9,695 nt of DNA from Streptococcus sp. (GCA_030825825.1 JAPJPE010000045.1:1-9695), one strand, 5' to 3'. Positions 1-7,724 are shown, counted from the stretch's first letter. The notes: generated by a model from the sequence alone, not told the origin. A program made the numbers and translations.

Positions 1-52
1 TCAAGCAGATGGACGTGTGGATCGTTTCAACAAAAAATACGGTCTCAAATAA
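1..52 (+). CDS. rpmE2: C-terminal end of 50S ribosomal protein L31 type B (partial)
   Basis: Only the last 16 codons are present; the frame starts at base 2 and the TAA stop is at 50-52. The tail reads QADGRVDRFNKKYGLK, which I recognise as the C-terminus of the streptococcal L31 type B protein (about 80 residues). L31 bridges the ribosomal subunits. The type B form lacks the zinc-binding cysteines of type A. A U-tailed terminator follows 12 bases downstream, so this gene ends its transcript here. It is the only plus-strand gene in the window and converges on butA. The match is from memory of the family, and no other frame at the edge gives a recognisable tail. Confidence 0.82.
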   Translation, partial: QADGRVDRFNKKYGLK

Positions 53-64
53 GAACCAACACAG

Positions 65-94
65 AACCACTTCCCTTTCGGGAGTGGTTTTTTT
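65..94 (+). terminator. Rho-independent terminator of rpmE2
   Basis: Arms AACCACT (65-71) and AGTGGTT (83-89) pair. CCC/GGG continues the stem after a single bulged T, the loop is TTTC, and a run of T reaches base 94. It lies just after the rpmE2 stop and points the same way. Confidence 0.9.
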
Positions 95-128
95 GATCTC
101 TGTTTCTTTTATTGTGAACGCACAAAAT

Positions 129-162
129 AAGAGGTTAGGATATTGATCCCAACCTCTTTTTT
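129..162. terminator. Terminator of butA, possibly bidirectional
   Basis: AAGAGGTT (129-136) pairs with AACCTCTT (151-158). The stem continues with GGA/TCC after one mismatch and closes on loop TATTGA. The plus side ends in TTTTTT. The minus side, which serves butA, continues as ATTTTGTG and is weaker. The hairpin begins 5 bases from the butA stop and separates two convergent genes. Confidence 0.78.
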
Positions 163-166
163 CATC

Positions 167-931
167 TTAATGGAACTGCATTCCACCATCTACGATAATG
201 GTTTGTCCTGTGATGTAGTTTGAATCAGGTCCAGCAAGGAAGCTGACTGCTGCTGCTACATCTTCTGGTTCAGAAAGACGTTTCAAAGTGATATCTTTAG
301 CGAATGTTTGCATACCCCATTCGTCGTCTTTGCCTGCGTTCTTTCCAACTTCATGAGCAATGTCAAACATCATTGGAGTCTTCACGATACCTGGTGCATA
401 AGCATTGACAGTGATTCCTGAATCTGCCAAGTCACGCGCCAAGGTTTGCGTAATCCCACGAACAGCAAACTTAGTCCCACCATAAATGGTTAAGTTTGGA
501 TTTCCGACAACCCCTGCTTGTGAAGTCGCATTGATGATCTTCCCACCATGACCGAGTGCTTTGAACTGAGCTTGAGCTGCTTGTGCACCCCAAATCACAC
601 CACCAACGTTAATAGCAAATGTACGTGTAAATTGTTCTTCTGTAATAGTATCAAGTGGTGTAGTTGGCGCAACACCTGCATTGTTCACGACAACATTCAA
701 ATCTCCAAAATGGTCAACAACCTTTTGGAAAGCTGCAGCCACTTCTTCTTTTTTAGATACATCAGCAACAACCGCAAAAGCATTTTCTGCCGATAACTCA
801 GCAACTGCTTTTTCAGCTGTTTCAGCATTGTAGTCCAATACTCCAACCTTAAAGCCATCTTGCACCAAACGTTTTGCGATTGCAAAACCGATTCCTTGAC
901 CAGCACCTGTGACAATAGCTACTTTAGACAT
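167..931 (-). CDS. butA: (S)-acetoin forming diacetyl reductase / meso-2,3-butanediol dehydrogenase, SDR family
   Basis: A 254-residue classical short-chain dehydrogenase that interconverts diacetyl, acetoin and 2,3-butanediol with NADH in the cytoplasm, an overflow branch of pyruvate metabolism. Visible motifs are the cofactor loop TGAGQGIG (8-15), Asp33 at the end of the second strand (typical of NAD preference), NNAG (83-86), and the catalytic set Asn108, Ser137, Tyr150, Lys154 (YGGTK). The C-terminus is VDGGMQFH. Stretches such as [14 protein letters not shown] and GIVKTPM closely match Klebsiella-type meso-butanediol dehydrogenase as I recall it. The frame stays open 21 codons further upstream, but I chose the ATG at 929-931: it starts with the conserved [11 protein letters not shown] and has AAGGAGGA (937-944) about 6 bases upstream. 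It has its own promoter and terminator and is probably monocistronic. The exact preference between diacetyl, acetoin and butanediol is not decidable from sequence. Confidence 0.93.
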   Translation of the reverse strand: MSKVAIVTGAGQGIGFAIAKRLVQDGFKVGVLDYNAETAEKAVAELSAENAFAVVADVSKKEEVAAAFQKVVDHFGDLNVVVNNAGVAPTTPLDTITEEQFTRTFAINVGGVIWGAQAAQAQFKALGHGGKIINATSQAGVVGNPNLTIYGGTKFAVRGITQTLARDLADSGITVNAYAPGIVKTPMMFDIAHEVGKNAGKDDEWGMQTFAKDITLKRLSEPEDVAAAVSFLAGPDSNYITGQTIIVDGGMQFH

Positions 932-943
932 ATGATTCCTCCT

Positions 944-960
944 TGGTATCAACGATACCA
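944..960 (-). promoter_or_regulatory. 17-bp palindrome touching the butA ribosome binding site
   Basis: On the minus strand it reads TGGTATCGTTGATACCA, a perfect 7-bp inverted repeat around GTT. The last bases run straight into the AAGGAGGA ribosome binding site. It could be a repressor operator downstream of the promoter, or an RNA hairpin that affects translation of butA. I recognise no specific regulator for it. Confidence 0.5.
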
Positions 961-1041
961 GCAAACGTTCATATAGAACAGCAAGGGTTGACAACTAATT
1001 TTGATGGGGTCTATCATAAACTCCGACAAAACTATGCTAAC

Positions 1042-1070
1042 AGTATACTCTTTTGTGAAAAACATTTCAA
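1042..1070 (-). promoter_or_regulatory. butA promoter
   Basis: On the minus strand: TTGAAA (1065-1070), a 17-base spacer, TATACT (1042-1047). Both boxes are close to the sigma-A consensus and the spacing is ideal. The predicted transcript start near 1035 gives a leader of about 100 bases that contains the palindrome at 944-960. Confidence 0.75.
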
Positions 1071-1202
1071 ACTCTAGCCTGTTTTTTTGAAAAAAATAGT
1101 TTATTTATATGATATCTTTATTTAGTGATAAATGAACGAAAGCGTGAAATAGAGTAAAGTTTTTAGCCAAAACGGTTAACTGTTCTATTCTGTAAACCCT
1201 AC

Positions 1203-1227
1203 ATAAAAAGCCTTCTTTCGAAGGCTT
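1203..1227 (-). terminator. Rho-independent terminator of glpK
   Basis: AAGCCTTC (1208-1215) and GAAGGCTT (1220-1227) form a perfect 8-bp stem with a 4-base loop. Read on the minus strand, the stem is followed by TTTTTAT. It lies about 30 bases after the glpK stop. Confidence 0.9.
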
Positions 1228-1256
1228 CTCGTAAACTATTCATTTGATTGATCCCT

Positions 1257-2789
<1,533 letters not shown>

Positions 2790-2815
2790 TTAAAAATCTT
2801 GTTCTTTCACAAACT

Positions 2816-2844
2816 AGTATACTCTATTTCATCTAGGATTTGTA
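2816..2844 (-). promoter_or_regulatory. Putative glpK promoter
   Basis: The minus strand has TATACT (2816-2821), and the ten bases AGAGTATACT are identical to those at the butA promoter. The hexamer 17 bases upstream is TACAAA, a poor -35 box. The position, about 45 bases before the ribosome binding site, is suitable. No clear operator was seen. Confidence 0.45.
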
Positions 2845-2905
2845 TCCATTTTTTTAAGAAAATCCGGTCTAACATTTTCCTAGTACTTCCAGCTCTGTCA
2901 GGAAA

Positions 2906-2935
2906 AGTTAAAAGAGCCCTGAGGTTTTTTTAACT
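2906..2935 (-). terminator. Weak candidate terminator after the ankyrin gene
   Basis: AGTTAAAA (2906-2913) and TTTTAACT (2928-2935) are perfect 8-bp arms around a 14-base loop. On the minus strand the stem is followed by TTTCC. The stem is AT-rich and the U tail is short, so termination may be partial. It lies 17 bases after the ankyrin gene stop. Confidence 0.35.
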
Positions 2936-2951
2936 AGTATTCAAATGCTTA

Positions 2952-3623
2952 TCAAGATCTGTTCTGATCTAACCGATTTAAGAACTCCATGGTCGGGCTG
3001 TCTTGATAAAGTTCTTTGAGAGGAATCTTCTGATAGACAGCTATTTCGTCCGCAGTCACACCGTAACGAATTAATAGATCATAAATACGATTTAAATCAT
3101 GACGTAATTCATCCGTTATGAGGACATTATCGCTGGTTTCTTTTGTTTTCCAATAATAAGATGGCAGCACTTCCTTGGTTTCAATTAAAATAGTTTGCAA
3201 CAAAGTCCCACCATGACTGTCTTTCTGAGAAATATCGGCTCCAAGTTCCAACATTTTCTCAAAAACCTTGAAAGACAGGTCAGCCTTTTCCTTAGACGAA
3301 TACATTTCATATTGGCCATTCCAGCGTTTGATCATGCGCCTGCAGTCAAATACAGCTCGTCCACCGGCTGTTTGGATGACTGGTTGACAAAATGGATTCA
3401 GCTCTGTCGGCTCTTCGATAAAGTTAAGATCTGCCCCTCTATCAATGAGTAAGTCTGCAATATCTAAATGTCCCGATTTGATAGCGACTTGAAGGAGTGA
3501 CTGTCCCTGATCTCTTTTAGGTTTGTCACCCGAAACAGCATTGACTTCTTCAGGCTTTTTATCCAATATCTGACGGACTCCCTCTATATCTCCTCTTCGC
3601 AACAACTGAAAGGTTTTTTGCAT
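2952..3623 (-). CDS. Ankyrin-repeat protein
   Basis: A 223-residue soluble protein built of ankyrin-type helical repeats, which generally mediate protein-protein contacts. The clearest repeat is residues 41-69 (QSLLQVAIKSGHLDIADLL followed by IDRGADLNF), with the usual hydrophobic pattern and a GADLN turn. A degenerate repeat covers about 5-36 (RRGDIEGVRQILDKKPEEVNA), and another covers 117-146 (MLELGADISQKDSHGGTLL). No signal peptide, membrane helix or enzymatic domain is visible, so the partner is unknown. The frame is open to 3659, but I chose the ATG at 3621-3623 because AGGGGG lies about 7 bases upstream; the 12 extra residues would begin without such a site. It has its own promoter and is not evidently in an operon with glpK. 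The function is not inferable beyond binding. Confidence 0.82.
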   Translation of the reverse strand: MQKTFQLLRRGDIEGVRQILDKKPEEVNAVSGDKPKRDQGQSLLQVAIKSGHLDIADLLIDRGADLNFIEEPTELNPFCQPVIQTAGGRAVFDCRRMIKRWNGQYEMYSSKEKADLSFKVFEKMLELGADISQKDSHGGTLLQTILIETKEVLPSYYWKTKETSDNVLITDELRHDLNRIYDLLIRYGVTADEIAVYQKIPLKELYQDSPTMEFLNRLDQNRS

Positions 3624-3703
3624 GGTCTTTCCCCCTCTCATTATAGATAAAAATAACACTATGTTGATACTTTGATCCTATATCTAGCATCTTCATTAAA
3701 CTG

Positions 3704-3712
3704 ATTATAGCA
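3704..3712 (-). promoter_or_regulatory. Extended -10 promoter of the ankyrin gene
   Basis: The minus strand reads TGCTATAAT, a perfect -10 hexamer with the TGn extension, which can work without a good -35 box. No good -35 is seen 16-18 bases upstream. The leader to the ATG is about 75 bases. Confidence 0.55.
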
Positions 3713-3779
3713 TTTTATGGACTTTACATTGAATTCCTAAAGGGTAAAGATGACAGACTTCCACCGAAGAGGTACAACT

Positions 3780-4535
3780 CTATTTCTCTGATTTTCGTAT
3801 AGCCACTAGCCAAGAGGATACAAGGATTTCGAAAATAACTAGAAAGATAATCTGAGGAAGAGAACTTTGAACCAGCATAAGGACAGCCAGACTATCAATT
3901 AGCATATGAGCAAGGATACAAGGAACAGCTCCTTTCGAGTACTCCTTGAGCGCTCCAAATAGGAAGGCATTCCCTAAAATCATCAGGTAAAAGATAAGAT
4001 AGTTGGACGAACCTGCTGTAATCCAAGGGAGTTGATAGATAGGAATATGCCAGAGGAACCAGACAATGGAAAGAAGCATCATTTTAGGTATAAAGTGCTT
4101 ACTATAGGAAAGATGATCTTGTAAAAACCAACGCCAACCGACTTCTTCTAGACCGCCATATAATAAGGTCCAGGGGAAATAGAGGAAGAAGGCCAAGAGG
4201 GAGTTTCCTGTAAAGCGAACATTTATGAGCAGGATGGAGATCCCATAATAAATGACGGGGATGAAGAAAGCTAGGATCCAGGCCAGGGAACTTTCTTTTT
4301 GAAGAAAGACCTTTTTGAAAAATTCTCCCAGGGATTTAGTTTCACCTAAGACGATGGAAAAGCAAAGAGCCGTTATCATGGGAATCAAGTTAATTAGGAT
4401 AAACAGGAGTGAGGCCCCCATACTACTCCTATCTGGGAAAAACCAAAGGATAACTTGCCCTACTAGAAATGTAGCAAGGAGGGCTGTCAGTGCATACCAG
4501 ATAGCGACTGATTGTTTTGAAATAAATTTGCTCAT
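3780..4535 (-). CDS. CPBP family intramembrane metalloprotease (second of a pair)
   Basis: A 251-residue polytopic membrane protein with about seven to eight hydrophobic segments. It carries the three CPBP/Abi (Rce1-type) motifs: EEVGWR (130-135) with the two glutamates and arginine, FLWH (160-163) with the second-motif histidine, and HMLID (210-214) with His210 and Asp214. All expected active-site residues are present, so it should be an active membrane-embedded protease. Family members process peptides or provide immunity to self-made bacteriocins; the substrate here is unknown. Its ATG overlaps the TGA of the upstream CPBP gene by 4 bases (ATGA), which implies translational coupling. AAAGGAGG lies 4 bases upstream of the ATG. 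No U-tailed terminator is evident between its stop and the ankyrin gene promoter. Confidence 0.9.
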   Translation of the reverse strand: MSKFISKQSVAIWYALTALLATFLVGQVILWFFPDRSSMGASLLFILINLIPMITALCFSIVLGETKSLGEFFKKVFLQKESSLAWILAFFIPVIYYGISILLINVRFTGNSLLAFFLYFPWTLLYGGLEEVGWRWFLQDHLSYSKHFIPKMMLLSIVWFLWHIPIYQLPWITAGSSNYLIFYLMILGNAFLFGALKEYSKGAVPCILAHMLIDSLAVLMLVQSSLPQIIFLVIFEILVSSWLVAIRKSEK

Positions 4536-5287
4536 TTTTCCTCCTTTACAGTTACATACTTCTTTCTTGCAATCATGATTGCTAAACTAATAATAAGAAT
4601 TTTACTGACTATAGATAGCCATCCCTCTTCATTCACTAGAATCTGAGACAAGGAATTAATACAGGCATGAGTCATGACACAGAGCCATAAATTTTGCGTT
4701 TTATGATACAAGGCCGACAAGATAAAGCAGTTAGTTAGCAGACCTACTAGAAACGGAAACAATTGAATGACAGCTAAAGAACCGTCGATATAAAAGTATA
4801 GTAGATGCCAACTAGACCAAGCTAAAAAGGTGATCAAAGTAGCTGAAAAATAAGGTATTTTTTCCTGCAAAGTTGGTTGAAAGAAATAACGCCAGCCAAT
4901 TTCTTCAACTCCACCAAAAAGAAGAGCCTTGAAAAAGAGCACTACTGGCAAGACCAACGATTGAGTGGTGATCTTACCACCTAAGATAAATGGGAAAAAG
5001 TCGAGTAACAAGAAAACGAGCACCAAGCAATAATTTGCCAAACTGTCTTTGACTTGAAAAAAATCTTTTAGAAGTTGTTTGAAACTAGATTGATAGTAGC
5101 CAATACTAGCAAGACTACCCCAAAATGCAGATGATAAGCCACCTACAATAATAGCGATGATACCAAATGATGATGTAAAATCAACCTTGACTCCTCCTGC
5201 TCTTAAAAAACAAACCAGAAGGCTGACTCCTAATACTTGACCAAAGGTCCCTAACAAATACATAGATAGGGCTTGCTTTCTACTCAT
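4532..5287 (-). CDS. CPBP family intramembrane metalloprotease (first of a pair)
   Basis: A 251-residue multi-pass membrane protein, the same length as its downstream neighbour but clearly diverged from it. Motifs are EEIGWR (128-133), WSSWH (157-161) with His161, and HACIN (207-211) with His207 and Asn211. Asn instead of Asp in the third motif is normal for the family. Active-site residues are complete. AAAGGAA lies 6 bases before the ATG. The upstream gene ends 22 bases away and the downstream one overlaps by 4 bases, so the two proteases are almost certainly co-translated. Two non-identical members side by side may form a hetero-pair or have different substrates; that is inference. Base composition is ordinary for the window (28 of 60 G+C in 4921-4980). 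Confidence 0.9.
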   Translation of the reverse strand: MSRKQALSMYLLGTFGQVLGVSLLVCFLRAGGVKVDFTSSFGIIAIIVGGLSSAFWGSLASIGYYQSSFKQLLKDFFQVKDSLANYCLVLVFLLLDFFPFILGGKITTQSLVLPVVLFFKALLFGGVEEIGWRYFFQPTLQEKIPYFSATLITFLAWSSWHLLYFYIDGSLAVIQLFPFLVGLLTNCFILSALYHKTQNLWLCVMTHACINSLSQILVNEEGWLSIVSKILIISLAIMIARKKYVTVKEEK

Positions 5288-5309
5288 TCGCGATTCCTTT
5301 TTCTTTCAA

Positions 5310-5726
5310 TTAATTACCAGTGCTATCTACTTTAAACCCATACTTACCTGCATTTCGTTTGAGCTTCTCAACCAGAGCTTCATTCCGCTTGCTTTTTCCA
5401 AAAAAGAAGGGAATAGTCTTTCCATTTCTGAGTTCGATATAGAAAGCATAGCGAGCCCCACCACCAGATCGTCCACGAAAAATTGCATAGGTGATTTGCT
5501 TGATCTCTTTCAGTGGGATCCTGCGACGACTGAAACACAGAGCGGCATGGATATAGAAGATTCCACGGTTAATATGGAAGGGAGCAAAGAAGGGACCGCC
5601 GCTACGTCTCACAATTGCCCTTCTTCTCAGGAAAAGGAGAACAGTAGAAGAGAGCAAGAAAACGAGCACATATAGAATCGGAGCACTCTCCATTATCTTT
5701 CTAAATTCTAACACGCTGTCTTTCAT
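5310..5726 (-). CDS. Small membrane-anchored protein of unknown function (PH-like fold possible)
   Basis: 138 residues. A single hydrophobic helix spans about 15-33 (ILYVLVFLLSSTVLLF) and is followed by the strongly basic RRRAIVRR, which predicts a short outside N-terminus and a cytoplasmic body. The body (45-130) is rich in short beta stretches such as RIPLKEIKQITYAIF and YAFYIELRNGKTIPFFF and ends in a Lys-rich helix. This looks like the bacterial PH-type domains of small membrane proteins, but I recognise no named family. The ATG lies 3 bases after the lipoprotein stop. A GAGG motif directly abuts the ATG, so the start is uncertain; Met12 is an alternative that keeps the helix. The position suggests co-transcription and a role with the lipoprotein and the two proteases. 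Confidence 0.7.
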   Translation of the reverse strand: MKDSVLEFRKIMESAPILYVLVFLLSSTVLLFLRRRAIVRRSGGPFFAPFHINRGIFYIHAALCFSRRRIPLKEIKQITYAIFRGRSGGGARYAFYIELRNGKTIPFFFGKSKRNEALVEKLKRNAGKYGFKVDSTGN

Positions 5727-5729
5727 CCT

Positions 5730-6617
5730 CTACTTCATCTCAACCCATTTTTCATTATCCATGATAAAGGGCTTAGCCAGACCTTCGCCTGTGTAGTCTT
5801 GGTACTTGGTCTCTAAGTATTTGTAGACATCTTCCTTGGTCGCAAACTTGATGGCTTGATAGGGTTCTTCAAAGGTCAGCTTTTCGACAAAGAGATAGCC
5901 GTCCTTTGCAGGAACTAAAACGCCGACATGGCCGACAAAAAGGGTATTTCCATCCAGGTTATCATGAACGATAACAGAAAGCATGCGCGCATTTTCATTG
6001 AACTTGAAATGAGCAAAATACTCTTCCATCTTCTTGGTATGGACCTTGACATCCGTTGTCGCCTCTGTCGGAACCCGTGAATACAGAATGTTAAAGGCTT
6101 CCTTGTCTGCCTCACCGAAGATCTTCCCTTTGTCAATCGCATCATTGTCCACGAACAAAAGTTCACTATCCGCTTTCATCTTAGGAATCTCGATGCGATT
6201 CTTCAGAAGAGTATAGCTATTGATCCGGCAGTTGGTCCCGACGAAATCGCCCTTTTTCTTGGTCCACAAGTCACTGATCTTCTCAACATTGTAGTCTGTT
6301 TTCTTGAAGGTGCTGAAGTCACCCGTCAAGCCGACCGAGCCGACAATGCTATCGTAATCCGTTACTAGACCCAGAAATTTATCTACACTTTCCCGATCCA
6401 AATAAGCAGACAAAAGAGTCCGCACTTCTTCGACACTCGCCTTGTTGTTGAGGTTGCTGTAGCTTCCCCTGTAGCGCTCCTTATCTGAACTAGATTTCTG
6501 CACAGTGGAACTTTCCTGCTTTTCCTTAGATTGCTTTTGGTTGCTACCACAAGCCGCTAAAGCAAAGATCGCCAAGGCACAGCTAGCAAGGAGCATGATT
6601 TTTTTAGATGGTTTCAT
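5730..6617 (-). CDS. Surface lipoprotein, DUF4300-like
   Basis: 295 residues. The signal peptide has a KPSKK start, a hydrophobic core and the lipobox L-A-A-C with Cys23, so the mature protein should be lipid-anchored on the outer face of the membrane. A Ser/Lys/Gln-rich linker covers about 24-48. The globular part (about 50-295) contains YSNLNNKASVEEVRTLL, GDFVGTNCRINSY and VGHVGVLVPAKDGYLFVEKL. From memory this matches the DUF4300 lipoproteins of streptococci and other Firmicutes; the NCRIN segment is the main reason, and no biochemical role is known to me. AAAAGGAA is 7 bases before the ATG. It is the first main gene of the cluster that continues into the small membrane protein and two CPBP proteases. 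Composition is ordinary (31 of 60 G+C in 6061-6120). Confidence 0.8.
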   Translation of the reverse strand: MKPSKKIMLLASCALAIFALAACGSNQKQSKEKQESSTVQKSSSDKERYRGSYSNLNNKASVEEVRTLLSAYLDRESVDKFLGLVTDYDSIVGSVGLTGDFSTFKKTDYNVEKISDLWTKKKGDFVGTNCRINSYTLLKNRIEIPKMKADSELLFVDNDAIDKGKIFGEADKEAFNILYSRVPTEATTDVKVHTKKMEEYFAHFKFNENARMLSVIVHDNLDGNTLFVGHVGVLVPAKDGYLFVEKLTFEEPYQAIKFATKEDVYKYLETKYQDYTGEGLAKPFIMDNEKWVEMK

Positions 6618-6632
6618 AAAGTGGTTCCTTTT

Positions 6633-6668
6633 CTATTGATTAAAATGTTTGTACCATAAATTTTTCAT
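6633..6668 (-). CDS. Possible 11-residue leader peptide
   Basis: A short frame encodes MKNLWYKHFNQ between the promoter and the lipoprotein gene. GGAGAAGG lies 9 bases before its ATG, and its TAG is directly followed by the lipoprotein ribosome binding site. No export signal or double-glycine processing site is seen. It could be a regulatory upstream ORF, or chance in a 65-base leader. Confidence 0.3.
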   Translation of the reverse strand: MKNLWYKHFNQ

Positions 6669-6688
6669 ATTGATAATCCTTCTCCTCT

Positions 6689-6717
6689 ATTATAGTTTAA
6701 AACTAGGTTAGCTCCAA
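6689..6717 (-). promoter_or_regulatory. Promoter of the lipoprotein-CPBP operon
   Basis: The minus strand has a perfect TATAAT (6689-6694), a 17-base spacer and TTGGAG (6712-6717) as a partial -35 box. The predicted start near 6682 gives a leader of about 65 bases containing the 11-codon ORF. Confidence 0.65.
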
Positions 6718-6752
6718 CTATTTTTTACGAAATAAGAAAAGATTATAAGCAG

Positions 6753-6782
6753 CGAAAAAGAGCTGGCAACTGTCCAGCTCTT
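6753..6782 (-). terminator. Rho-independent terminator after the 257-residue Ltp-domain gene
   Basis: AAGAGCTGG (6758-6766) and CCAGCTCTT (6774-6782) form a perfect 9-bp stem with a 7-base loop. On the minus strand TTTTTC follows. It lies 35 bases after the stop. Confidence 0.92.
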
Positions 6783-6817
6783 CAATATATTACAAAAATC
6801 AAAATTAAAACTATTGT

Positions 6818-7591
6818 TTAATTCGACCAATCTATTTTAGCATGTTCTATTGCGTACTCGGCTTCTTCTTGAGTAAATTTTCTTTTTTCAACAAGTATTT
6901 CTAATATCTTTTCTTTCGTAATCTTGCGACCGTTTGCATAAGATTCCGCTTCTTTCACAGCGTCCTCCTTCCAATCGAAATTAACATGTTCTACAGCATA
7001 GTCAGCCTCTTCTTGAGTAAATAGTTCAACATTTATAAGTTGCCAAACTAATTTTTCTTTTGAATAACGATACCTTTGAAGTGATTTTGCTGCTAAAACA
7101 GCCTGCTCTTTCCAGTCCATATTAAGCTTATATATAGCGTACTGGTTAGCTCCTTCTGAATAATTATAAATCTTTATTTTATTTTTGATAGCCTGCTTCG
7201 AAATAGGAGAATCCTTTGAGAGTTGCTTAGCTGTTGCATATGCCCTTTTAAATTCTTCTTCTACTAAAGTTGGATGAAAAAGTTTTTTCACAAGCAAATT
7301 AAATAATAATTCTAAATCGTCCTCATTTTCATCACTTGAAGAAGTGTATTTTCTATAATCATAATTCTGTGTACTAGAACTTGAAGTAGCGTATTCTTGT
7401 TTTGATGATTCAAAATCATCCTTATTTCCATCACTTGAAGAAGAGTATTTTTGTACAGGATTAGTCAACTGTGATCCTGAACGTGAATTTATCCATTTGT
7501 TATAATTTATTTCATAATCAATTACTATAAGAGCTAGCATTCCTGCAAATAATCCAAAAATTGTAAAAATAAATATCAAAAACTTTTTCAT
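6818..7591 (-). CDS. Membrane-anchored protein with three Ltp repeats (phage superinfection-exclusion type), paralog 1
   Basis: 257 residues. A membrane helix spans about 4-24 and no Cys follows it, so this is a signal-anchored protein and not a lipoprotein. Residues 40-100 are a Ser/Asp/Glu-rich linker with two copies of a K-Y-x-S-S-S-D unit. Three tandem repeats follow at about 112-160, 161-207 and 208-255, each ending in a D-W pair and carrying the pattern A...AKS..YSKEKL...L....FTQEEADYA. This is the Ltp (host cell surface-exposed lipoprotein, PF07553) domain. The founder Ltp of S. thermophilus phage TP-J34 blocks phage DNA entry, acting on the tape measure protein. I chose the second of two adjacent ATGs because AAAGG is 8 bases away, exactly as in the paralog; the first ATG would give 258 residues. 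The gene is AT-rich (18 of 60 G+C in 7321-7380). Anti-phage function is inference from the domain. Confidence 0.85.
   Translation of the reverse strand: MKKFLIFIFTIFGLFAGMLALIVIDYEINYNKWINSRSGSQLTNPVQKYSSSSDGNKDDFESSKQEYATSSSSTQNYDYRKYTSSSDENEDDLELLFNLLVKKLFHPTLVEEEFKRAYATAKQLSKDSPISKQAIKNKIKIYNYSEGANQYAIYKLNMDWKEQAVLAAKSLQRYRYSKEKLVWQLINVELFTQEEADYAVEHVNFDWKEDAVKEAESYANGRKITKEKILEILVEKRKFTQEEAEYAIEHAKIDWSN
7314..7451 (-). repeat. Imperfect intragenic direct repeat, 99-base period
   Basis: Segments 7314-7352 and 7413-7451 are near-identical, and both contain CATCACTTGAAGAAG. The 99-base offset keeps the frame and encodes the two K-Y-(S/T)-S-S-S-D-x-N-x-D-D units of the Ltp paralog 1 linker. 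Weaker similarity continues on one side, so it may be an old in-frame duplication. Confidence 0.65.
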
Positions 7592-7656
7592 CATGACTAC
7601 CTTTACTTGTTTTTCTCCAATGAAATTTTCATCCCTCTGGAACTGCTTTCATTAGT

Positions 7657-7665
7657 ATTATATCA
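7657..7665 (-). promoter_or_regulatory. Extended -10 promoter of Ltp paralog 1
   Basis: The minus strand reads TGATATAAT, a TGn extension with a perfect -10. The -35 position (about 7680-7685) reads TAAAAA, so the promoter depends on the extension. The outer arm of the long inverted repeat at 7680-7724 covers the -35 position. Confidence 0.6.
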
Positions 7666-7679
7666 TGAAATATTGTTCA

Positions 7680-7724
7680 TTTTTATTTACTAGTGTAAAA
7701 GTCTCTATGGCTAGTAAATAAAAA
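7680..7724. repeat. 14-bp perfect inverted repeat over the -35 region of Ltp paralog 1
   Basis: TTTTTATTTACTAG (7680-7693) and its exact complement (7711-7724) flank a 17-base loop. The arm ends are A-rich on the 3' side of either transcript, so it lacks a U tail and is not a standard terminator. It overlaps the -35 position of the Ltp gene and the U tail of the neighbouring terminator. An operator or cruciform is possible. Confidence 0.6.

Larger units (their letters stand above)
932..1202. other. Intergenic region between butA and the glpK terminator
   Basis: The full gap between butA and glpK (932-1256, 325 bases) holds the butA ribosome binding site, palindrome and promoter, and the glpK terminator. 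The remaining part, about 1071-1202, is AT-rich. I see no open reading frame with a ribosome binding site there, no RNA gene and no clear repeat. A GAAAGCG half-site near 1138-1145 resembles half of a CcpA (cre) site, but the other half is poor. Confidence 0.6.

Noticed and set aside
548..796. Plus-strand open frames inside butA, glpK and other genes
   Set aside because: They are antisense shadows of strongly supported minus-strand genes, with no ribosome binding sites or family-like composition.
988..993. Plus-strand TTGACA
   Set aside because: No good -10 box at proper spacing and no plus-strand gene downstream; it lies in the butA leader.
932..994. N-terminal extension of ButA by 21 residues
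   Set aside because: The extension lacks a ribosome binding site, runs through the palindrome, and precedes the conserved family start, which has a strong AAGGAGGA site.
1136..1155. CcpA (cre)-like sequence around GAAAGCG
   Set aside because: Only one half-site fits; the other half has several mismatches, and it lies about 70 bases upstream of the butA promoter.
2894..2931. Plus-strand terminator from TCAGG/CCTGA followed by a T run
   Set aside because: The stem is only 5 bp with a long loop, and no plus-strand transcript is expected there.
3640..3645. Second TATAAT close to the ankyrin gene start
   Set aside because: A transcript from it would start at the ribosome binding site, and no -35 box is present.
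7680..7724. Interpretation of the 14-bp inverted repeat as a terminator
   Set aside because: The 3' arm in either direction ends in A-rich DNA with no U tail; a proper terminator lies beside it at 7720-7751.
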